From Sphingobium sp. HWE2-09 (GTDB taxonomy: Bacteria; Pseudomonadota; Alphaproteobacteria; Sphingomonadales; Sphingomonadaceae): 64,000 nucleotides of DNA. Where the stretch lies: positions 1 through 64,000 of the forward strand of contig NZ_JAYKZX010000001.1 of the NCBI RefSeq assembly GCF_035989265.1. The letters are read 5' to 3'. Under the pieces are notes generated by a model that searched no databases, had not been told where the DNA came from, and saw only the letters and a list, made by a program, of their open reading frames with translations. Within the stretch, counting starts at the first letter, position 1, and every line of letters begins with the position of its first letter. Both the position numbers and the translations under genes were made by a program. Positions 56,425 to 64,000 of the stretch are shown here, one piece after another.

Positions 56425-57186
56425 ATGGACATCAACAACGTGGCGGCGATCGTCACCGGCGGCGCTTCGGGCCTGGGCAAGGCGACCGCGACGATGCTGG
56501 CGGCGCAAGGGGCAAAGGTCGCGATCTTCGACCTGAACGAAGAGGCCGGACGGGCGACTGCGCAATCGCTGGGAGGTGTCTATGTCGCTGCCAACGTCGC
56601 GGACGACGCCAGCGTCACGGCGGGGCTGGACGGGGCCGAACAGGCCCATGGCGTCGCCCGCATCTTGGTCAATTGCGCGGGTATCGCGCCTGCAGTCAAG
56701 ACGGTGGGTAAGGAGAATGCGCCCCATCCGCTCGACACATTCGCCAAGACGGTGACGGTCAACCTGATCGGTACTTTCAACATGATCGCCAAATTTTCCG
56801 CCCGCCTTTCTGCGGCGGACGAAGTGAACGGCGAACGCGGTGTGATCGTCAACACGGCATCCGTCGCGGCCTATGACGGGCAGATCGGGCAGGCCGCTTA
56901 CGCCGCATCCAAGGGGGGCGTGGTCGGCATGACCCTGCCGATCGCCCGAGATCTGGCCCAACACAAGATCCGCGTCATGACGATCGCGCCCGGCATCTTC
57001 CTGACGCCGATGCTCGAAGCCTTCCCGCAAACGGTTCAGGATGCCCTGGGCGCGCAGGTGCCGCATCCCAGCCGTCTTGGCAAACCCGCCGAATACGCGC
57101 AGTTGGTGGAAAGCATCGTCCGCAATCCGATGCTGAACGGTGAAGTGATCCGTCTGGACGGCGCGATCCGCATGGCCCCGCGCTGA
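56425..57186 (+). CDS. 3-hydroxyacyl-CoA dehydrogenase, HSD10-like SDR
   Basis: A 253-residue classical SDR with AIVTGGASGLGKATATML, VNCAGIAPA, the catalytic Ser in NTASVAAYDGQIGQ, Tyr and Lys in AYAASKGG, and APGIFLTPML. The sequence resembles type-2 3-hydroxyacyl-CoA dehydrogenase (HSD17B10), which oxidises 2-methyl-3-hydroxybutanoyl-CoA and short straight 3-hydroxyacyl-CoAs. Between acyl-CoA dehydrogenase and thiolase chemistry it supplies the third step; an enoyl-CoA hydratase is not in the window. Confidence 0.9.
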   Translation: MDINNVAAIVTGGASGLGKATATMLAAQGAKVAIFDLNEEAGRATAQSLGGVYVAANVADDASVTAGLDGAEQAHGVARILVNCAGIAPAVKTVGKENAPHPLDTFAKTVTVNLIGTFNMIAKFSARLSAADEVNGERGVIVNTASVAAYDGQIGQAAYAASKGGVVGMTLPIARDLAQHKIRVMTIAPGIFLTPMLEAFPQTVQDALGAQVPHPSRLGKPAEYAQLVESIVRNPMLNGEVIRLDGAIRMAPR

Positions 57187-57196
57187 TGCGGACATG

Positions 57197-57225
57197 GGCA
57201 AGTTGACCTTATGGGTCGGCTTGCC
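57197..57225. terminator. Hairpin between convergent SDR and GH13 genes
   Basis: Arms GGCAAGTTGACC (57197-57208) and GGTCGGCTTGCC (57214-57225) pair with two wobble positions around TTATG. It begins 10 bases after the SDR stop and ends next to the GH13 stop, so it can serve both strands. Confidence 0.6.
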
Positions 57226-58833
57226 TCATTCCGCCATGACCAGCGCTCCGAAGGGCGGCAGCGTGCCAGGCGTCGCACCGTTCACCGCGGACAGCACGCG
57301 GCTTTCCAAAGGGACGTCTTCCGGCCAGACGGCCGCCTCGCGCGACAGGTTGAACAGGCAGAGCAGCGATTGGCCGTCGGCCTGGCGGCGGAATAGCAGG
57401 CGCTGCGCGTCCGCCATCAGTATGTCCAGACTGCCGTAACGCAGCGCCGCATTGTTCTTGCGCAACGCCAGCATCGCGCGCGTATGGTTGAGCAGCGATA
57501 CAGGATCGCTTTCCTGCACATCGACCGCCCGGCCGATATTGTCGTCGCCAACAGGGAGCCAAGGCTCGACTTCACTGAACCCTGCCTGCGCTGCGTCTGC
57601 CGACCATGGCAAAGGCGTGCGTGCGCCGTCCCGCGACAGGGTCAGGGGCCAATTTGCGATCGCCTCCGGATCTTGCAGCCGGTCGAACGGGATGTCGACC
57701 TGAGTGAGGCCCAGTTCCTCGCCCTGATACAGGATCGCATTGCCGCGCAGCGCCATCAGCAACATCCCCTTCAACCGCCCAAATGCCGGGCGATCGTCCG
57801 GCGCGCACCAGCGGGACAAAGCACGCGGCGCATCGTGATTTTCGAACGCCCAACTGGGCCAGCCGAGACCTGGCTCATCGGGCCAGCGCGAAACAGTCTC
57901 AGCCACCAACGCGGGGGTTAGCGCATCCGCATAAAGGAAGTTGAAGCCATAGGCGCTGTTGAGGTGGCTTTCGCCCGCCGTATAGGCCTTCATCTCTGTT
58001 TCGGCCAGATCGCCGCCGACCTCCGCGACGGTGAAGATCGATCCATATTCGTCGCACAGCGTGCGGATGCGTTCGATGAAATCGACCACGCCGGGATGCG
58101 ACTGGTTATATTTTCGGATCTGGAAATCGAAGGACCGGCTACGGGGCTTTCCGGTATCGGGCGCGGGCGGATTGTCGCGCAACTGCGGGTCATGCATGGC
58201 ATGGTTAAGCGCATCGAGCCGGAAGCCATCGACGCCCCGATTCAGCCAGAAACGCATGGCGGCCAGCAACGCGTCCTGCACCAGCGGATTATGCACATTG
58301 AGTTGCGGTTGGCTGCTTAAAAATTGATGCATATAATATTGGCGGCGTCGGCCGTCCCAGGTCCAGGCCGGGCCGCCGAAGACGGACTGCCAATTATTGG
58401 GGGGCGTGCCGTCCTGTTTGGGATCGACCCAGACGAACCAGTCGGCCTTGTCGCCCGTCCGGCTGGCGCGGCTTTGTGTGAACCAGTCGTGCAGGTCGGA
58501 CGTGTGCGCATAGACCTGATCGATCGTGACCTTGAGGCCCAATGTGTGGGCGCGGGTTACCAGCGCGTCGAAATCGGCCAGCGTTCCGAAAATCGGATCG
58601 ACGTCGCAATAGTCGGCGATGTCATAGCCGAAATCACGCATGGGGGAGGTGAAGAAAGGCGATATCCAGATCGCGTCCGCACCCAGTTTCGCGACATGCT
58701 CCAGCCGTGCGGTGATACCGTTGAGGTCGCCGATCCCGTCGCCATTGCTGTCCTGAAAGCTGAGCGGATAGATTTGGTAGATGACCGCGCCCTTCCACCA
58801 AGGCTGATCCGCTGACGGCGTTTCAGAGGTCAT
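57226..58833 (-). CDS. GH13 alpha-glucosidase
   Basis: A 535-residue enzyme of the oligo-1,6-glucosidase/alpha-glucosidase branch. ATG 58833 gives MTSETPSADQPWWKGAVIYQ; no signal peptide, so it is cytoplasmic. Signature regions: DSNGDGIGDLNG, ADAIWISPFFTSPMRDFGYD, DQVYAHTSDLHDWF, the nucleophile Asp in VDGFRLDALNH, the acid/base Glu in IFTVAEVGGD, and the transition-state Asp in WAFENHDAPRA. It releases glucose from maltose- or isomaltose-type oligosaccharides, or acts as a transglucosidase. It stands alone between convergent and codirectional genes. Confidence 0.92.
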   Translation of the reverse strand: MTSETPSADQPWWKGAVIYQIYPLSFQDSNGDGIGDLNGITARLEHVAKLGADAIWISPFFTSPMRDFGYDIADYCDVDPIFGTLADFDALVTRAHTLGLKVTIDQVYAHTSDLHDWFTQSRASRTGDKADWFVWVDPKQDGTPPNNWQSVFGGPAWTWDGRRRQYYMHQFLSSQPQLNVHNPLVQDALLAAMRFWLNRGVDGFRLDALNHAMHDPQLRDNPPAPDTGKPRSRSFDFQIRKYNQSHPGVVDFIERIRTLCDEYGSIFTVAEVGGDLAETEMKAYTAGESHLNSAYGFNFLYADALTPALVAETVSRWPDEPGLGWPSWAFENHDAPRALSRWCAPDDRPAFGRLKGMLLMALRGNAILYQGEELGLTQVDIPFDRLQDPEAIANWPLTLSRDGARTPLPWSADAAQAGFSEVEPWLPVGDDNIGRAVDVQESDPVSLLNHTRAMLALRKNNAALRYGSLDILMADAQRLLFRRQADGQSLLCLFNLSREAAVWPEDVPLESRVLSAVNGATPGTLPPFGALVMAE

Positions 58834-58964
58834 AGTCTGTCCCGTTACAAGAGGCGGTACAGATGACCTAACCCGAAAGGGACGGGGGCGGCAAGGCGGT
58901 GCGACGGCATAAGGCTGGCGAGCGGCACGACCTGCCACCCGCCAGCCTCTTCATATTGACCGTT

Positions 58965-60416
58965 TCAGCCGATCTTTGGCAGCAGGCTGTCGACGGCGAC
59001 CTTGGCGTCGCCGTAGAACATCCGCGTATTATCCTTGTAGAAGAGCGGATTTTCGATCCCGGAATAGCCGGTGCCCTGGCCGCGCTTCGACACGAAGACC
59101 TGCTTGGCTTTCCATACTTCCAGAACCGGCATGCCCGCGATCGGGGAGTTGGGATCGTCCTGCGCCGCCGGATTGACTATATCGTTGGACCCGATGACGA
59201 TCACGACGTCGGTCGAGGGGAAATCCTCGTTGATCTCGTCCATTTCCAGGACGATATCATAGGGTACCTTGGCTTCGGCCAGCAGCACGTTCATGTGCCC
59301 CGGCAGGCGGCCCGCGACGGGATGGATGGCGAAACGCACATTCTTGCCCGCGGCCCGCAGCTTGCGCGTAAGTTCGCTCACGCTCTGCTGCGCCTGCGCG
59401 ACCGCCATGCCATAGCCGGGCACGATGATGACGCTGTCCGCTTCATTGAGCGCGGCGGCGACGCCATCGGCGTCGATCGCGACCTGTTCGCCCTCAATCT
59501 CTGCCGCGGGGCCGGTCGTGCCGCCAAATCCGCCCAGGATGACCGACACGAACGACCGGTTCATCGCCTTGCACATGATATAACTCAGAATCGCACCCGA
59601 CGAGCCGACCAGCGCGCCTGTCACGATCAACAGGTCGTTGCCCAGCGTGAAGCCGATCGCGGCGGCCGCCCAGCCGGAATAGCTGTTGAGCATCGACACG
59701 ACCACCGGCATGTCCGCACCGCCGATGCCCATGACCAGGTGGACGCCGATGAACAGCGCCAGCACCGCCATGACGATCAGCACCGTCACTTCGCGGCCTT
59801 CGACCCCGATGTTGCCGACATACATGACCAGCAGGACCAATGATCCCAGCAGGGCTGACGCGTTGAGGACGTGACCGCCCGGCAGCTTCTTCGCCTTGCC
59901 GTCCAGCTTGCCCGCCAGCTTCCCAAATGCGACGATCGATCCGGTGAAGGTCACCGCGCCGATGAAGATGCCCAGAAACGCCTCGACCTTGAGGATGTTG
60001 ATTTCGACGGGACTTTTATGGGCCAGAACGGCGGCGAAGCCGGTCAGCGCTTCGCGCGCGGCGGGATCGAGCGCCCGTACCGTTTCCAGTTCGAAATGCG
60101 CGTTGAAACCAATGAAGACCGCCGCCAGCCCGACGAAGCTATGGAGCGCCGCCACAAGCTGCGGCATTTCGGTCATCTGCACCCGTACCGCCACCAGCCA
60201 GCCGATGACGGCGGCCACGGCGAAGGTGCCGATCACGATCGGCAGATTGGCTGCGCCCGGCCCAAAGAGTGTTGCCACCACGGCCAGCGCCATGCCGGCA
60301 ATGCCGTACCATACCGCGCGTTTGGCGCTTTCCTGGTTGGACAGGCCGCCGAGCGACAGAATGAAAAGGACCGCAGCGGCAATATAGGCTGCGGACACCA
60401 CACCGGTATCGAACAT
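58965..60416 (-). CDS. pntB: NAD(P) transhydrogenase subunit beta
   Basis: A 483-residue membrane protein: domain II with about nine membrane segments (residues 1-280), then the NADP(H)-binding domain III ([77 protein letters not shown]). It couples proton entry to hydride transfer from NADH to NADP+. It follows pntA by 12 bases in one operon. Confidence 0.95.
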   Translation of the reverse strand: MFDTGVVSAAYIAAAVLFILSLGGLSNQESAKRAVWYGIAGMALAVVATLFGPGAANLPIVIGTFAVAAVIGWLVAVRVQMTEMPQLVAALHSFVGLAAVFIGFNAHFELETVRALDPAAREALTGFAAVLAHKSPVEINILKVEAFLGIFIGAVTFTGSIVAFGKLAGKLDGKAKKLPGGHVLNASALLGSLVLLVMYVGNIGVEGREVTVLIVMAVLALFIGVHLVMGIGGADMPVVVSMLNSYSGWAAAAIGFTLGNDLLIVTGALVGSSGAILSYIMCKAMNRSFVSVILGGFGGTTGPAAEIEGEQVAIDADGVAAALNEADSVIIVPGYGMAVAQAQQSVSELTRKLRAAGKNVRFAIHPVAGRLPGHMNVLLAEAKVPYDIVLEMDEINEDFPSTDVVIVIGSNDIVNPAAQDDPNSPIAGMPVLEVWKAKQVFVSKRGQGTGYSGIENPLFYKDNTRMFYGDAKVAVDSLLPKIG

Positions 60417-60428
60417 GGACGTGCCCCC

Positions 60429-62002
60429 TTACGACCGCTGGAACATGGCGAGCATTCGGCGCGTGACCAGAAAGCCGCCAACGATATTGATCGATGCGAT
60501 CAGGATAGAAATCGTCGCCAGCACGAGTACCAGCGTGTTTGACGATCCGACCTGGAGCATCGCCCCCACCACGATGATGCCCGAAATCGCGTTGGTCACC
60601 GCCATCAGCGGCGTGTGCAGCGCATGGCTGACGTTCCAGATGACCTGAAAGCCGATGAAGCAGGCCAGCACAAAGACGATGAAATGCGCCATGAAGCTGG
60701 CGGGCGCTACTGCGCCGACCCCCATGAGCAAGACCGCCGCCACGACCAGCATCGTCACCTGCGACCGGGTTTGCGCCTTGAACGCAGCGGTTTCCTTCGC
60801 CCGCTTTTGTTCGGGCGTCAGTTCCTCGGCCTTGGGCTTGGGCTTTTGCGCCGCGATCGCCTTGATCTTGGGCGGGGGTGGGGGAAGCTCACCTGGCCTT
60901 CAAAGGCTATGGTCGCGCCACGAATGACGTCGTCATCCATATTATGGACCACCACGCCGTCCTTGCCCGGCGTCAGGTCGGCCAGCATGTGGCGGATATT
61001 GCTGGCATACAGCGTGCTGGACTGCGCGGCCATGCGGCTGGGGAAATCGGTATAGCCGATGATCGTCACGCCATTGGGCGACACGATCTTCTGATCGGCC
61101 ACGGTGAGAGCGCAATTGCCGCCACGCTCCGCCGCCAGATCGACGATGACAGATCCGGGACGCATCGCGGCGACCATATCGTCGGTCCACAGCACGGGCG
61201 CGTCCCGACCGGGAATGAGCGCCGTGCACACGACGATATCGACGCCGGGCGCCAGTTCGCGGAATTTCTTGAGCTGCGCCTCGCGAAATTCGGGACTGGA
61301 CGGCGCGGCATAACCACCGGTCGCGGCGCCATCCTGCTGCTCTTCGGAAAAGTCGAGATAGACGAACTGCGCGCCCATCGATTCAATCTGTTCGGCGACT
61401 TCGGGCCGCACGTCGAATGCCAGCGTAATGGCGCCCAGCGAAGTCGCCGCGCCGATCGCCGCCAGGCCCGCGACGCCTGCACCGATCACCAGCACCCTAG
61501 CCGGGGGCACCTTGCCTGCCGCCGTCACCTGACCGGTGAAGAAGCGCCCGAAATTGGCGCCTGCTTCGATCACCGCGCGATAACCGGCGATGTTCGCCAT
61601 GGACGACAAGGCGTCCATCTTCTGCGCGCGAGAGATGCGGGGGACCATGTCCATGGCGATGATATTGGCGCCGGTCGCATTGATCGCCGCCAATTCTTCG
61701 CTGCGCTGGCCGGGATAGAAGAAGGAAATGAGGGTCTTGCCGGGCTGGAGGCGCGCCGCTTCGTTCGCTTCGGGCGGCCGCACCTTCACGATGACGTCCG
61801 CTTGCGCCCACAGCTCGTCCGCCGTGGGAACGACGGTCACGCCTGCGGCGCGGTAAGCATCGTCATCGAAACCGGCTGCCGCCCCGGCGCCGCCTTCAAC
61901 AAGACAGGCATGGCCCAATTTTTGCAATTGCAGCGCGCTATCGGGCGTCAGCGCAACCCGCGCCTCGCCCCCCGCCACTTCCCTGGGCGCACCGATTTTC
62001 AC
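60429..62002 (-). pseudogene. pntA: NAD(P) transhydrogenase subunit alpha, frameshifted
   Basis: Two frames together form a 524-residue alpha subunit. The first encodes the NAD(H)-binding domain I from GTG 62002 (GGGGAGGAA upstream; PREVAGGEARVALTPDS, KVPPARVLVIGAGVAGLAAIG, SPNGVTIIGYTDFPSRMAAQ). The second encodes a linker and three to four membrane segments ending ITVGG-like ([17 protein letters not shown]). The break is at a G5 tract, + strand 60880-60884: as written the frame runs into [11 protein letters not shown]; one more base gives the linker [16 protein letters not shown] continuing into the membrane part. The repaired protein is a single chain like E. coli PntA rather than the split alpha-1/alpha-2 form. 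The next gene is pntB. Confidence 0.82.
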
Positions 62003-62206
62003 TCCGCATTCCTCCCCTAGTCTTTGCAAGGCGGTTTGGCCTAGCAAGCCTCTCTTGGTTGCGCCAGCGCCGTTCGTCTATCGCTAAAGATTTGCAGGCT
62101 TAAAAGATCAGCTTTGTCGATTAGCGCATTCATTCCGCAAAAATCGGCATTAATGAGCATTTATTGGGATATATCGTAGCAAAAAGAGAGATAAATTGCG
62201 GGATGT

Positions 62207-62932
62207 TCAGACCGCCATCACGTCGGCATCGATAAATAGATAGGCCGGGTCGAATTCACTGAGCCGGTAAAGGGCAGGGCGATCCAGAATGTCGATCATA
62301 TTGCCGCGCATGGCCAGGATGCCGCGCTCGCGCAATTCCCGCAACATACGGTTGACGTGAACCGGTGTCAGGCCGCAGGCTTCGGCCAGATCAGCCTGGG
62401 TCATGGGCAGGAGATAATGCTTCCCGTCGCTCTGACCGACGATGCGCAGCTTTATTTCCACTTCGCATAGAAAATGCCCGAGCCGCTGAACCGCGTCGAG
62501 ACGACCGAGCCGGAAAATCCATTCCCGATGCATCGCCGCATCCAGGAGCGTGCTGAACCACAGCAATTTGGACATGGCCGGGCGTTGCGCCATGATGTCA
62601 TCCAGGCGGCTATGGGGAATTTGGACGATGTGGCAGGCCGTCAGGGTGGCGACATCATGATCCAGCTTTTTAAGCGGATAAGCATGAAGATCAACAAAAT
62701 CGCCGGCGACATGAACGGCGACGAGTTGCCTCTGCCCCTCCCGATCATCCTTGTAACGGCACATGAACCCGTCGACCAGATAAGTGCTCTGGCTGACGGG
62801 ATCGCCTTCCCGTATCAACATGCTGCGTGGCCCCAGCGCGGATACCGGACCTGCCACCTGCTCCAGCGCCGTCAGGTCGCCATCGGTCAGTTGATCACGA
62901 CGTCGGCCAAGAAGAAATTTATCGAAAACCAC
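62207..62932 (-). CDS. Crp/Fnr-family transcriptional regulator
   Basis: A regulator of about 241 residues from GTG 62932; a second GTG at 62968 would add twelve residues. The N-terminal cyclic-nucleotide-binding-like beta roll (MLIREGDPVSQSTYLVDGFM, VAVHVAGDFVDLHAYPL) leads into a dimer helix and a winged helix (MTQADLAEACGLTPVHVNRMLRELRERGIL). The Fnr-type Cys cluster is absent, so it is not an oxygen-sensing iron-sulfur protein. It lies upstream of pntAB in the same direction, with a 204-base AT-rich gap, and may control redox genes; target unknown. Confidence 0.88.
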   Translation of the reverse strand: MVFDKFLLGRRRDQLTDGDLTALEQVAGPVSALGPRSMLIREGDPVSQSTYLVDGFMCRYKDDREGQRQLVAVHVAGDFVDLHAYPLKKLDHDVATLTACHIVQIPHSRLDDIMAQRPAMSKLLWFSTLLDAAMHREWIFRLGRLDAVQRLGHFLCEVEIKLRIVGQSDGKHYLLPMTQADLAEACGLTPVHVNRMLRELRERGILAMRGNMIDILDRPALYRLSEFDPAYLFIDADVMAV

Positions 62933-63340
62933 TGTGAAACCCCCAAGACGACGAGAGCAATATGGCACGCATCGGCGATCGATGGCTATGCTCCTCGTCG
63001 TCTGCCGTAGCTATATAGCAAAAATTCCGAATGTTGCTGATTTTCGGTAACGCCCGCACCAAGTACGGCCAACGCCATGTGGCTTCCGGGAAACCGGCAT
63101 CCCGTCTATGGCGGCATCTGGCGATCGTATATCTCCAAACAATCCATACCGCGCTACGTTGCTGAAGTCCGCTCAGCATGGCCCATGCCAATCAGATGCG
63201 CCTTCGACATGTCAGCATAGTAACAAATCATTGCTTAGGGCGCATGTCATCCTCCGTCGATTGACCAACCACCAAAGCCCACGCAGAGCGCGAGCATCTA
63301 ATGCGACTTATTCGCACTCTTAGTAACAGGGGGTTGTTCC
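62933..63340. promoter_or_regulatory. Intergenic region between crp-like and TonB-receptor genes
   Basis: About 400 bases without a supported gene. It holds a wide inverted repeat in the crp leader (AGACGACGAG at 62946-62955 and CTCGTCGTCT at 62994-63003, perfect over 10 bp, 38-base loop) and a Fur-box-like site at 63302-63316. The middle (63010-63290) has only short open frames without coding signs. Confidence 0.5.
63302..63316. promoter_or_regulatory. Fur-box-like palindrome upstream of a TonB receptor
   Basis: TGCGACTTATTCGCA has perfect arms TGCGA/TCGCA around CTTAT and matches the alphaproteobacterial iron-box form TGCGAATnATTCGCA at all but one fixed position. It lies 24 bases before the receptor ATG, where a repressor would block transcription under iron sufficiency. 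Confidence 0.6.
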
Positions 63341-64000
63341 ATGTTTTTCATCTCGCTTGCGGCCGCGCGTCGCTCTCTCCAGCGCGCCAGCATGGTCGCC
63401 CTCGCCACCGCCAGCATGGCCCCGGCCATGGCGGCGAACGCCCCCTTACCGGATGCCGATGATCAATCCGGCGCCATCGTCGTTACCGCTACGGGCTATG
63501 AGCAGAATATCATAGAGGCGCCTGCCAGCATTACCGTTCTGGGTCGTGAGGAATTGCAGGAGAAGCGGTTCGGCAGCCTGGCCGAGGCTTTGCAGGACGT
63601 GCAAGGTGTCGACGTCGGCGGCGAAGCGGGCAAGACTGGCGGCCTGAACATTTCAATCCGCGGCATGCCCAGCGACTATACGCTTGTCCTGATCGACGGG
63701 CGGCGACAAAATGCGCCGGGTGGGGTGACACCGAATGGCTTTGGCGAAACGTCCACTAGTTTCCTCCCGCCCTTTGCCGCGATCGATCGGATCGAGGTGG
63801 TGCGGGGTCCGATGTCCACGCTTTACGGGTCGGACGCGATGGGCGGCGTCGTCAACATCATCACGCGCAAGGTCGGCAATCGCTGGGTCGGCACCGCGAC
63901 GGCGGAAAGCACGATCCAGGGCGACGACCGGTTCGGCAATATCCAGTCGATCAACGGTTTCGCCCAAGGCCCGATCATCGAAAATCTGGTGGGATTGACC
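63341..64000 (+). CDS. TonB-dependent siderophore receptor (5' part)
   Basis: The first 220 residues of a receptor that continues past the window. A signal peptide (about residues 1-31, ending ATASMAPAMAA) is followed by a TonB-box-like SGAIVVTATGYEQ and a plug domain of the FepA/CirA type: ITVLGREELQEKRFGSLAEAL, LNISIRGMPSDYTLVLIDGR, AAIDRIEVVRGPMSTLYGSDAMGGVVNIIT. This plug resembles catecholate-siderophore and colicin-I receptors more than the organic-acid receptor at 3.2 kb. The Fur-box-like site supports an iron role. Confidence 0.88.
   Translation, partial: MFFISLAAARRSLQRASMVALATASMAPAMAANAPLPDADDQSGAIVVTATGYEQNIIEAPASITVLGREELQEKRFGSLAEALQDVQGVDVGGEAGKTGGLNISIRGMPSDYTLVLIDGRRQNAPGGVTPNGFGETSTSFLPPFAAIDRIEVVRGPMSTLYGSDAMGGVVNIITRKVGNRWVGTATAESTIQGDDRFGNIQSINGFAQGPIIENLVGLT

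Noticed and set aside
60429..60758. Independent small pntA2 (alpha-2) subunit gene
   Set aside because: Its frame joins the alpha-1 frame through a coherent linker once one base is restored, and no ribosome site precedes its first ATG.

Overview
The window looks like a chromosomal segment of a sphingomonad (Alphaproteobacteria, Sphingomonadaceae; Sphingobium, Sphingomonas or Novosphingobium type). The clues are high G+C coding DNA, TonB-dependent receptors, a MucR/Ros regulator, a folate C1 set (metF-purU-folD-folB) of the kind tied to THF-dependent demethylation in Sphingobium, and a homogentisate pathway headed by an Lrp-type regulator. No rRNA, tRNA, insertion sequence, phage gene or CRISPR array was seen.

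Layout. 1-9.1 kb: a likely quinate/shikimate uptake and catabolism cluster (DUF3237 protein, SMP-30-like lipoprotein, MFS carrier, TonB receptor, quinate/shikimate-type dehydrogenase, QuiC-type 3-dehydroshikimate dehydratase). Near-identical AACTAGTT-centred palindromes precede the carrier and the receptor. 9.3-10 kb: MucR-like regulator. 10.2-17.2 kb: RND efflux operon facing a LysR gene. 17.3-20.3 kb: metF-purU-folD-folB. 20.4-25.5 kb: Lrp regulator facing phhA-hppD-hmgA-fahA (phenylalanine/tyrosine to fumarate and acetoacetate). 25.4-43.4 kb: an exopolysaccharide locus read both ways from an AT-rich hub at 36.2-36.5 kb. Leftward lie the initiating phosphotransferase, a propeller lipoprotein, CDP-hexose synthesis, glycosyltransferases, Wza- and Wzz-like export proteins and a methyltransferase. 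Rightward lie a degenerate BY-kinase-like ATPase, Wzy, Wzx, two glycosyltransferases and UDP-xylose synthase. 43.3-47.3 kb: ThuA-like protein and GH2 beta-galactosidase. 47.4-49.6 kb: katG. 49.9-53.2 kb: Ku and LigD (NHEJ). 53.3-57.2 kb: TetR plus acyl-CoA dehydrogenase, thiolase and HSD10-like SDR. 57.2-58.8 kb: GH13 alpha-glucosidase. 59-62 kb: pntAB transhydrogenase. 62.2-62.9 kb: Crp/Fnr regulator. 63.3 kb to the end: a siderophore-type TonB receptor behind a Fur-box-like palindrome.

The most striking sequence-level result is a set of five reading-frame breaks (quiC, the Wzz/methyltransferase junction, rfbF, wzy, pntA). Each is repaired by adding one base to a GGGGG tract followed by A (TCCCCC on the other strand). 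I found no GGGGGGA tract anywhere in the window, although GGGGGGC tracts are present and intact. This points to a context-specific consensus error, or less likely a true mutational or phase-variable signature. It also means the apparent Wzz-methyltransferase fusion should be distrusted.
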